Assembly: GCA_023401045.1 (NCBI GenBank)
Contig: JAEXEM010000339.1
Span: 1-7,035 of the forward strand
DNA: 7,035 nucleotides
Reading direction: 5' to 3'
Origin: Actinomycetes bacterium
GTDB lineage: Bacteria; Actinomycetota; Actinomycetes; Actinomycetales; Cellulomonadaceae
Shown: positions 1 through 5,665 of the stretch, piece after piece
Layout: each line of letters opens with the position of its first letter
Numbering within the stretch: position 1 is the first letter of the stretch
Position numbers and translations under genes: made by a program
The notes under the pieces: model-generated
Database searches by the model: none
Told to the model about the DNA's origin: nothing
What the model saw: only the letters and a program-made list of their open reading frames with translations

Positions 1-852
1 TCGCGGACCCGTGCGGCGGACCTCGCCGCGGAGGGTGCCGTGCGCCTGGACGGCCGAGTCGTCGGCAAGTCCGACCGCCTGCCCGCCGGCGCCTACCTCG
101 AGGTCGACCTCGAGGCGCCCGCCCCCGCCGTTCCCACGGCCGCGCCCGAGCCCGTGCCGGGCATGCGGATCGTCCACGACGACGACGACGTCGTGGTCGT
201 CGACAAGCCGGTCGGCGTCGCGGCGCACCCGTCGCCGGGCTGGACCGGGCCGACGGTCGTCGGCGCGCTCGCCGCGGCGGGGTACCGCATCTCGACGTCC
301 GGGGCCGCCGAGCGTCAGGGCGTCGTGCACCGCCTTGACGTCGGCACCTCGGGGCTCATGGTCGTCGCCAAGAGCGAGCACGCGTACACGGTGCTCAAGC
401 GTGCGTTCAAGGAGCGCACGGTCGAGAAGGTCTACCACGCGCTCGTCCAGGGCCACCCCGAGCCGACGACCGGGACGATCGACGCGCCCATCGGGCGGCA
501 CCCGAGCGCCGACTGGAAGTTCGCGGTCGTCGCGGACGGCAAGCCGTCGGTGACGCACTACGAGGTCGTCGAGATGCTGCCGGCGGCGTCCCTCGTCGAG
601 GTCCACCTCGAGACGGGCCGCACGCACCAGATCCGGGTGCACTTCTCGGCGTTGCGCCACCCGTGCGTCGGCGACGTCACCTACGGCGCGGACCCGACGC
701 TCGCCGCCCGCACGGGCCTGTCGCGGCAGTGGCTGCACGCCGTCCGGCTCGGCTTCGAGCACCCGGGGACGGGCGAGTGGCTCGAGGTGACGAGCGAGTA
801 CCCCGACGACCTCGCGCACGCGCTCGAGGTGCTGTCCGCGGGGTACCGCTGA
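1..852 (+). CDS. rluD: RluA/RluD-family 23S rRNA pseudouridine synthase (5' end missing)
   Basis: The frame is open from base 1, so the start lies upstream of the window; 283 residues remain. Family members are usually a little over 300 residues, so perhaps 20-40 are missing. Residues 1-41 look like the end of an S4 RNA-binding domain ([17 protein letters not shown]). The catalytic domain follows. Its motif [10 protein letters not shown] holds the catalytic aspartate, residue 113 counted from base 1. The later motifs [10 protein letters not shown] (206-215) and [10 protein letters not shown] (from 220) are also typical. RluD-type enzymes isomerise uridines to pseudouridine in 23S rRNA (helix 69 in E. 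coli) in the cytoplasm. An internal GTG at base 40 falls inside the S4 domain and is not a credible start. In actinobacteria this gene commonly follows lspA, which would lie outside the window. The family is secure, but the exact target uridine, and therefore the symbol, is inferred. Confidence 0.9.
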   Translation, partial: SRTRAADLAAEGAVRLDGRVVGKSDRLPAGAYLEVDLEAPAPAVPTAAPEPVPGMRIVHDDDDVVVVDKPVGVAAHPSPGWTGPTVVGALAAAGYRISTSGAAERQGVVHRLDVGTSGLMVVAKSEHAYTVLKRAFKERTVEKVYHALVQGHPEPTTGTIDAPIGRHPSADWKFAVVADGKPSVTHYEVVEMLPAASLVEVHLETGRTHQIRVHFSALRHPCVGDVTYGADPTLAARTGLSRQWLHAVRLGFEHPGTGEWLEVTSEYPDDLAHALEVLSAGYR

Positions 853-935
853 GCGGTGCGCGCCGCGGGCGGGGTGTCGTGAGCGCCACGCCCGACACGT
901 CCGGAGGCGGCACGGGGGGCGTCGGACCCGGCGCC

Positions 936-948
936 TAGGATGACGGCC
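936..948 (+). promoter_or_regulatory. Putative leaderless promoter of dnaE (-10 box TAGGAT)
   Basis: TAGGAT at 936-941 fits the actinobacterial TANNNT -10 consensus. It is followed by 7 bases and then ATG at 949, so transcription would begin at or beside the start codon. No convincing -35 box lies 16-18 bases upstream. The rest of the 87-base gap after the upstream gene holds only a weak 6-bp inverted repeat (874-879 / 893-898). The alternative is that AGGA at 937-940 is a weak ribosome binding site for the 949 start on a longer transcript. Confidence 0.5.
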
Positions 949-3900
949 ATGGCTGCACCCGGAGGCTCCGACTTCGTCCACCTCCACGCCCACACCGAGT
1001 ACTCGATGCTCGACGGCGCGGCGCGGCTGACCGACCTCTTCGAAGAGGTCGGCCGCCTCGGGCAGACGGCCATCGCGACGACCGACCACGGTTACCTCTT
1101 CGGCGCGTTCGACTTCTGGGCGAAGGGCCGTGCCGCGGGCGTCAAGCCGATCATCGGCGTCGAGGCGTACGTCACGCCGGGCACGAGCCGCTTCGACCAG
1201 ACGCGCGTGCGCTTCGGCCAGCAGGGCCAGGAGGCCGACGACGTGTCGGCGCGCGGCGCGTACACGCACATGACGCTGCTCGCACGCGACAACGTGGGCC
1301 TGCACAACCTCTTCCGCGCCTCGTCCCTCGCGTCCCTCGAGGGGCAGATGGGCAAGTGGCCGCGGATGGACCGCGAGCTGCTCGAGACGTACGGCAAGGG
1401 CCTCATCGCCACGACAGGCTGCCCGTCCGGGGAGGTGCAGACCCGCCTGCGCCTCGGGCAGTGGGAGGAGGCGGTCCGTGCGGCCGGCGAGCTGCAGGAC
1501 ATCTTCGGCAAGGACTCCTACTACGTCGAGCTCATGGACCACGGGATCGACATCGAGACCCGGGTCCTCAAGGACCTGCTGCGCCTGGCCGAGCACATCG
1601 GCGCCCCGCTCGTCGCGACGAACGACCTGCACTACACGCGCCAGGAGGACAGCGCGTCGCAGGAGGCGCTGCTCGCCATCAACTCGGGCTCGACGCTCTC
1701 CGACCCCGACCGGTTCAAGTTCGACGGCGACGGCTACTACGTCAAGTCCGCCGCGGAGATGCGGCGCATCTGGGCCGAGCTCCCGGAGGCGTGCGACAAC
1801 ACGCTGCTCATCGCCGAGCAGTGCGAGGTCTCCTTCAACACCTCGGCGAACTACATGCCGAACTACCCGTGCCCGCCCGGCGAGGACGAGACGAGCTGGT
1901 TCATCAAGGAGGTCGAGAAGGGGCTGCACGTCCGGTACCCCGGCGGCATCCCCGACGAGGTGCGCAAGCAGGCGGAGTACGAGACCCAGGTCATCACCCA
2001 GATGGGCTTCCCGGGGTACTTCCTCGTCGTCGCCGACTTCATCAACTGGGCGAAGGACAACGGCATCCGCGTCGGCCCCGGCCGCGGGTCCGGCGCCGGC
2101 TCGATGGCCGCGTACGCCATGCGGATCACCGACCTCGACCCGCTGCAGCACGGCCTCATCTTCGAGCGGTTCCTCAACCCGGACCGCGTCTCCATGCCCG
2201 ACTTCGACGTCGACTTCGACGAGCGCCGGCGCGGCGAGGTCATCAGGTACGTCACCGAGAAGTACGGCGAGGACCGCGTCGCCCAGATCGTCACCTACGG
2301 CACGATCAAGGCCAAGCAGGCCCTCAAGGACTCCTCGCGGCTGCTCGGGCTGCCGTTCGCCATGGGGGAGAAGCTCACCAAGGCGATGCCCCCGGCCATC
2401 ATGGGCAAGGACATCAGCCTCACCGGGATCTTCGACCCCTCGGACAAGCGCTACAACGAGGCCGAGGAGTTCCGTCAGGTCCACGCCGCGGACCCCGACG
2501 CGCAGCGCGTCGTCGAGCTCGCCAAGGGCATCGAGGGGCTGAAGCGCCAGTGGGGCGTGCACGCCGCCGGCGTCATCATGTCGAGCGCACCGCTCATCGA
2601 CATCATCCCCATCATGCGCCGCCCGCAGGACGGGGCCGTCATCACGCAGTTCGACTACCCGACCTGCGAGGGCCTCGGCCTCATCAAGATGGACTTCCTC
2701 GGGCTGCGGAACCTCACGATCCTCGACGACGCGCTCGAGAACATCGTCGCCAACGGCAAGGACCCGGTCGTCCTCGAGGAGCTGACGCTCGACGACCCCA
2801 AGACGTACGAGCTGCTCGGCCGCGGCGACACCCTCGGGGTGTTCCAGCTCGACGGCGGCGGCATGCGGACCCTGCTGCGGCTCATGCGCCCCGACAACTT
2901 CGAGGACATCTCCGCCGTCGGCGCGCTCTACCGGCCGGGCCCGATGGGTGCGAACTCGCACACGAACTACGCGCTGCGCAAGAACGGCCAGCAGGAGGTC
3001 ACGCCGATCCACCCCGAGCTCGAGGAGCCGCTCGCGGACATCCTCGGGACGACGTACGGCCTCATCGTCTACCAGGAGCAGGTCATGGCGATCGCCCAGC
3101 GCGTCGCCGGGTACTCGCTCGGACAGGCGGACATCCTCCGCCGCGCGATGGGCAAGAAGAAGAAGTCCGAGCTGGACAAGCAGTTCGCGGGCTTCTCCGC
3201 CGGCATGCAGGAGCGCGGCTTCTCGATGGCCGCGGTGCAGACGCTGTGGGACATCCTCCTGCCGTTCTCCGACTACGCGTTCAACAAGGCGCACTCCGCC
3301 GCGTACGGCGTCGTCTCGTACTGGACCGCCTACCTCAAGGCGAACTACCCGGTCGAGTACATGGCCGCGCTGCTCACGTCCGTCAAGGACGACAAGGACA
3401 AGTCGGCGCTCTACCTCAACGAGTGCCGGCACATGGGCATCACCGTCCTGCCGCCGGACGTCAACTCCTCGGCCGCGAACTTCACGGCCGTCGGCGCCGA
3501 CATCCGGTTCGGCCTCACGGCGGTGCGCAACGTCGGCGCGAACGTCGTCGACGCGATCGTCGCGGCCCGCGAGGAGAAGGGCGAGTTCACGTCCTTCACC
3601 GACTTCCTCGACAAGGTGCCGGCCGTCGTCTGCAACAAGCGGACGATCGAGTCGCTCATCAAGGCCGGTGCGTTCGACTCCCTCGGGCACACGCGCCGCT
3701 CGCTGCTGCTCGTCCACGAGCAGGCCGTCGACGCCGTCATCGACGTCAAGCGCAAGGAGGCGACCGGTCAGTTCGACCTGTTCGCCGACCTCGGGGGCGA
3801 CGCGGAGACCGGCAGCGGCATCGCCGTCACCATCCCCGACCTGCCGGACTGGGACAAGAAGCAGCGGCTCGCGTTCGAGCGCGAGATGCTCGGCCTCTAC

Positions 3901-4488
3901 GTCTCCGACCACCCGCTGTCCGGGCTCGAGCACGTGCTCGCGGCCGCCGCCGACGTGTCGATCGCGACGCTCAACGCCGACGAGGCGCGCCCCGACGGCT
4001 CGACGGTCGTCGTCGCCGGGCTGGTGACGAGCCTGCAGCGCAAGATGTCGAAGCAGGGCAACCCCTGGGCGGCCGTCACCCTCGAGGACCTCGAGGGCTC
4101 GGTCGAGATCATGTTCTTCGGCGAGACGTACCTCGCCTACTCGACGGTGCTCGCCGAGGACGCCGTGCTCGTCGTGCGCGGCCGGGTGCGTCGCCGCGAC
4201 GAGACGATGCAGCTCCAGGCGATGGAGGTGACGATCCCCGACACCTCCGCGGTCGCGGACGCACCGGTCGTCGTCCATCTCGCGGAGGCACGCTGCACGC
4301 CGCCGGTCGTCGAGCGGCTGCGCGAGGTGCTCTCGACGCACCCGGGCGTCACCGAGGTGCACCTGCGGCTGACGAGCCCGGGGCGCGCGGTCGTCATGCG
4401 GCTCGACGACGGGCTGCGCGTCGAGCGCTCGCCGTCGCTCTACGGGGACCTCAAGGCGCTGCTCGGCCCGAGCTGCCTCGCGTCCTGA
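949..4488 (+). CDS. dnaE: DNA polymerase III alpha subunit, DnaE1 type
   Basis: This is the main replicative DNA polymerase, 1179 residues from ATG 949, a normal full length. An N-terminal PHP domain carries all nine metal ligands known from mycobacterial DnaE1: H13, H15, D22, H47, E72, H107, C158, D226 and H228. This implies active intrinsic 3'-5' proofreading. The palm has PDFDVDFD (417-424), with two catalytic aspartates, and KMDFLGLR, with the third at D582. YRPGPM (661-666) and FNKAHSAAYG (778-787) are conserved polymerase motifs. Helix-hairpin-helix segments lie near 835-910, a beta-clamp-binding QFDLF at 941-945, an OB fold near 1020-1095, and a short C-terminal domain after about 1100. 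The in-frame ATG at 940 overlaps the -10 box, so 949 is preferred; using 940 would add three residues (MTA). A hairpin follows the stop. No frameshift or missing key residue is visible. Confidence 0.98.
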   Translation: MAAPGGSDFVHLHAHTEYSMLDGAARLTDLFEEVGRLGQTAIATTDHGYLFGAFDFWAKGRAAGVKPIIGVEAYVTPGTSRFDQTRVRFGQQGQEADDVSARGAYTHMTLLARDNVGLHNLFRASSLASLEGQMGKWPRMDRELLETYGKGLIATTGCPSGEVQTRLRLGQWEEAVRAAGELQDIFGKDSYYVELMDHGIDIETRVLKDLLRLAEHIGAPLVATNDLHYTRQEDSASQEALLAINSGSTLSDPDRFKFDGDGYYVKSAAEMRRIWAELPEACDNTLLIAEQCEVSFNTSANYMPNYPCPPGEDETSWFIKEVEKGLHVRYPGGIPDEVRKQAEYETQVITQMGFPGYFLVVADFINWAKDNGIRVGPGRGSGAGSMAAYAMRITDLDPLQHGLIFERFLNPDRVSMPDFDVDFDERRRGEVIRYVTEKYGEDRVAQIVTYGTIKAKQALKDSSRLLGLPFAMGEKLTKAMPPAIMGKDISLTGIFDPSDKRYNEAEEFRQVHAADPDAQRVVELAKGIEGLKRQWGVHAAGVIMSSAPLIDIIPIMRRPQDGAVITQFDYPTCEGLGLIKMDFLGLRNLTILDDALENIVANGKDPVVLEELTLDDPKTYELLGRGDTLGVFQLDGGGMRTLLRLMRPDNFEDISAVGALYRPGPMGANSHTNYALRKNGQQEVTPIHPELEEPLADILGTTYGLIVYQEQVMAIAQRVAGYSLGQADILRRAMGKKKKSELDKQFAGFSAGMQERGFSMAAVQTLWDILLPFSDYAFNKAHSAAYGVVSYWTAYLKANYPVEYMAALLTSVKDDKDKSALYLNECRHMGITVLPPDVNSSAANFTAVGADIRFGLTAVRNVGANVVDAIVAAREEKGEFTSFTDFLDKVPAVVCNKRTIESLIKAGAFDSLGHTRRSLLLVHEQAVDAVIDVKRKEATGQFDLFADLGGDAETGSGIAVTIPDLPDWDKKQRLAFEREMLGLYVSDHPLSGLEHVLAAAADVSIATLNADEARPDGSTVVVAGLVTSLQRKMSKQGNPWAAVTLEDLEGSVEIMFFGETYLAYSTVLAEDAVLVVRGRVRRRDETMQLQAMEVTIPDTSAVADAPVVVHLAEARCTPPVVERLREVLSTHPGVTEVHLRLTSPGRAVVMRLDDGLRVERSPSLYGDLKALLGPSCLAS

Positions 4489-4496
4489 CCCCGCAT

Positions 4497-4522
4497 CCCT
4501 CCCGCGGAGCTCGCGGGAAGGG
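4497..4522 (+). terminator. Hairpin terminator after dnaE
   Basis: The hairpin starts 9 bases after the dnaE stop. The left arm 4497-4506 (CCCTCCCGCG) pairs with CGCGGGA (4512-4518) and GGG (4520-4522). That gives 10 bp with one bulged A at 4519 and the loop GAGCT. It lacks a T-tract, as is common for actinobacterial intrinsic terminators. It probably ends the dnaE transcript before the hydrolase gene. Confidence 0.6.
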
Positions 4523-4550
4523 CCCGCTCCCTCCGGCGTCCCGCGCCGTG

Positions 4551-4574
4551 GTCCGGTCCCCGCGCGGGCCGGAC
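4551..4574. repeat. Inverted repeat GTCCGG-N12-CCGGAC over the hydrolase promoter
   Basis: GTCCGG (4551-4556) and CCGGAC (4569-4574) are perfect inverted arms. As RNA the stem extends to 9 bp, with one U-G pair and two more C-G pairs, around a 6-base loop. The dyad is centred about 32 bases before the predicted transcription start at 4594, where a -35 box would be. It may be a repressor operator, or a second terminator hairpin for dnaE readthrough. Sequence alone does not decide. Confidence 0.4.
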
Positions 4575-4580
4575 GTGCGG

Positions 4581-4593
4581 CACGATGCCTGCC
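4581..4593 (+). promoter_or_regulatory. Putative leaderless promoter of the hydrolase gene (-10 box CACGAT)
   Basis: CACGAT at 4581-4586 keeps the key A2 and T6 of a -10 box. It lies 7 bases before ATG 4594, the same spacing as at dnaE, hisD and the S4 gene. No Shine-Dalgarno-like purine run precedes either ATG 4585 or ATG 4594, which favours leaderless translation. The first base of the hexamer is C rather than T, so the match is weaker than at dnaE or hisD. Confidence 0.4.
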
Positions 4594-5265
4594 ATGGATG
4601 TCCTGTTCGTCCACGGTGCGGGCCGGGAGGGTGCCGCTGCCTGGCCACGGCAGGCTGCGGTCGCCGAGCCCGGCTGGGTGTTCCTGCCGCGAGAGGGCAC
4701 GGCCGACGACGCCGCCCGGGACGCCGGGCGCCTGCTCGACCTGCTCCGTGCGTGCGGAGGCGGGCACGTCGTCGCCCACTCGTACGGTGCCAACGCGGCC
4801 GTGCTGGCCGCGCAGCTCGAGCCCTCGGTCGTCCGGTCGCTCGCGCTCCTCGAGCCGGCGTGCTTCGACCTGGCGCGAGGAAGGCCGTCGGTCGAGGAGC
4901 ACATCGCAGCCATGACGCCGGTCCACGCGGTCGCCGACGACGCGTCGGTGTCGGCGCACGAGTTCTCGCGGCGCTTCGCGGCCGCGATGGGGACGCCCGT
5001 GCCCGACCTGCCGGCCGAGGAGCTCGAGGCCGCGGTCGCACGGCTCCGGGCACTCCGCCTGCCGTGGGGCGTCGGGGTCCGGCCGGACGTGGGGCTGCCG
5101 GTGCGGACGATCGTGGCCACCGGTGGGTGGAGCCCGCTCTACGAGGAGACCGCCGCGGCGCTCGTCGCGCTCGGCGCGCGCCACGTCACCCTCGACGGCG
5201 CGGGCCACCGCGTGCAGGACGACCCGCGGGTGCTCCCCACGCTGCGGGAGCACCGGGACGGCTGA
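4594..5265 (+). CDS. Alpha/beta-hydrolase fold protein, substrate unknown
   Basis: A 223-residue cytoplasmic protein; no signal peptide or membrane segment is seen. It starts with a beta strand and the oxyanion-type motif FVHGAG (5-10). The nucleophile elbow is VAHSYGAN with Ser63, where the usual first glycine of GxSxG is alanine. The catalytic histidine is probably His205 in DGAGHRVQDDP. The acid is unclear: the strand where an Asp is usual reads VATGGWSPLYEE (175-186) with no Asp. Glu87 in LALLEPACF, or Glu183/184, could replace it. It is a minimal fold with a small cap near 95-155. The in-frame ATG 4585 would add three residues but overlaps the -10 box. Rare codons CGA-GGA-AGG (4876-4884) and more relaxed third positions than dnaE suggest low expression or later arrival. 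It could be an esterase, thioesterase or other serine hydrolase; the substrate cannot be told. Confidence 0.85.
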   Translation: MDVLFVHGAGREGAAAWPRQAAVAEPGWVFLPREGTADDAARDAGRLLDLLRACGGGHVVAHSYGANAAVLAAQLEPSVVRSLALLEPACFDLARGRPSVEEHIAAMTPVHAVADDASVSAHEFSRRFAAAMGTPVPDLPAEELEAAVARLRALRLPWGVGVRPDVGLPVRTIVATGGWSPLYEETAAALVALGARHVTLDGAGHRVQDDPRVLPTLREHRDG

Positions 5266-5274
5266 GCCGCCCGG

Positions 5275-5487
5275 TCAGGCCTCGACGGTCGCGCGCTGCG
5301 GGCCGGTCGGCAGGTCGACCTCGACGACGTCCCCGGGCCGCAGCTGGCGGCCGCGGCGCGTCTCGGGCTCGCCGTTGACGGTGACGGCACCGTCGTCGAG
5401 GAGCGCGCCGGCGTGACCGCCGGTCTCGGCGAGGCCGACGAGCTTGAGGAACTGCCCGAGGCGGATGGGGTCGTCGTGGTGCGTCAC
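5275..5487 (-). CDS. Small S4-domain RNA-binding protein (YbcJ/RlbA-like)
   Basis: A 70-residue protein that is almost wholly one S4 RNA-binding domain. IRLGQFLKLVGLAETGG (8-24) forms the helical part, GAVTVNGEPETRRGRQL (33-49) the basic RNA-contacting loop, and RPGDVVEVDL (50-59) the closing strands. E. coli YbcJ and many small S4 proteins in bacteria share this pattern. They are thought to bind structured RNA, perhaps rRNA, but their role is poorly defined. No catalytic domain is attached. I prefer GTG at 5487 because the hexamer GAGAAT (5500-5495) lies 7 bases upstream. ATG at 5496 is in frame and would add MRR, but it overlaps that hexamer. GGGAG just upstream could instead serve as a distant ribosome site for the GTG. 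The gene converges on the hydrolase (9-base gap) and diverges from hisD. Confidence 0.88.
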   Translation of the reverse strand: MTHHDDPIRLGQFLKLVGLAETGGHAGALLDDGAVTVNGEPETRRGRQLRPGDVVEVDLPTGPQRATVEA

Positions 5488-5500
5488 ACGACGCATTCTC
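5488..5500 (-). promoter_or_regulatory. Putative leaderless promoter of the S4-domain gene (-10-like GAGAAT)
   Basis: Read on the minus strand, GAGAAT (5500-5495) is followed by 7 bases and GTG at 5487. It keeps A2 and T6 of the -10 box but starts with G, so it is the weakest of the four. The 9-8-9 dyad at 5514-5539 would overlap its -35 region. Confidence 0.35.
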
Positions 5501-5513
5501 CCAGTCGCGGGGA

Positions 5514-5539
5514 TCACCCGCGGCCGACGGCGCGGGTGA
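5514..5539. repeat. Perfect dyad TCACCCGCG-N8-CGCGGGTGA between the S4 gene and hisD
   Basis: Arms of 9 bases at 5514-5522 and 5531-5539 are exact reverse complements around an 8-base spacer (GCCGACGG). The dyad is centred about 40 bases upstream of the predicted S4-gene start and about 139 bases upstream of hisD. Its shape and position suit a dimeric repressor site. It could also form an RNA hairpin if transcribed. The regulator is unknown. Confidence 0.45.
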
Positions 5540-5594
5540 CCAACGGCGTCGCGCGCCCGGACGGCGGCGGTGAGCCGGCAGACGTCGCGCGGGG

Positions 5595-5633
5595 GACCGG
5601 GGCCGACGTCCCGGGGCACGGACGTCCCCGGTC
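5595..5633. repeat. Nested direct and inverted repeats upstream of hisD
   Basis: GACGTCCC occurs at 5605-5612 and 5621-5628, 16 bases apart, and GACGTC also at 5581-5586. An 8-base inverted pair, GACCGGGG (5595-5602) and CCCCGGTC (5626-5633), encloses them. A second pair, CCGGGG (5611-5616) and CCCCGG (5626-5631), is nested inside. The cluster ends about 33 bases before the hisD start, in the usual operator and -35 zone. It could bind a regulator of histidine synthesis. High GC content makes some of these matches likely by chance. Confidence 0.35.
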
Positions 5634-5652
5634 GGTGGACGGCCCCAGCACC

Positions 5653-5665
5653 TAGACTCGAGGAC
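5653..5665 (+). promoter_or_regulatory. Putative leaderless promoter of hisD (-10 box TAGACT)
   Basis: TAGACT at 5653-5658 fits TANNNT and is followed by 7 bases and GTG at 5666. The purine run GAGGA (5660-5664) is too close to the GTG (one base) to be a working ribosome site. That favours a leaderless mRNA. The hexamer also contains the TAG that closes an overlapping spurious frame. Confidence 0.5.

Noticed and set aside
178..204. GAC/GTC-rich near-palindrome in the pseudouridine synthase gene
   Set aside because: It encodes an Asp-run followed by a Val-run that is common at this point in the family, so coding explains it.
874..898. Inverted repeat GTGTCG / CGACAC between the pseudouridine synthase gene and dnaE
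   Set aside because: Only 6 bp with a 13-base loop and no extension; expected by chance at this GC content.
879..938. 19-codon frame (GTG to TAG) ending one base before ATG 940
   Set aside because: It is Gly-rich with no resemblance to a known leader peptide and has only a G-rich run upstream. Its TAG is part of the dnaE -10 box. Conservation would be needed to revive it.
5262..5278. CTGA-N9-TCAG across the two convergent stop codons as a bidirectional terminator
   Set aside because: The 4-bp symmetry simply reflects two facing TGA stops; there is no real stem.
1356..5378. 1340-codon open frame on the + strand overlapping dnaE and the hydrolase
   Set aside because: It is an alternative frame of dnaE, rich in Arg, Ala, Gly and Pro, with no domain motifs. 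In very GC-rich DNA such frames lack stop codons by base composition alone.
5570..5665. Upstream in-frame GTG extension of hisD
   Set aside because: The 32 added residues are low complexity, cross the likely promoter and repeats, and are not part of the usual HisD N-terminus.
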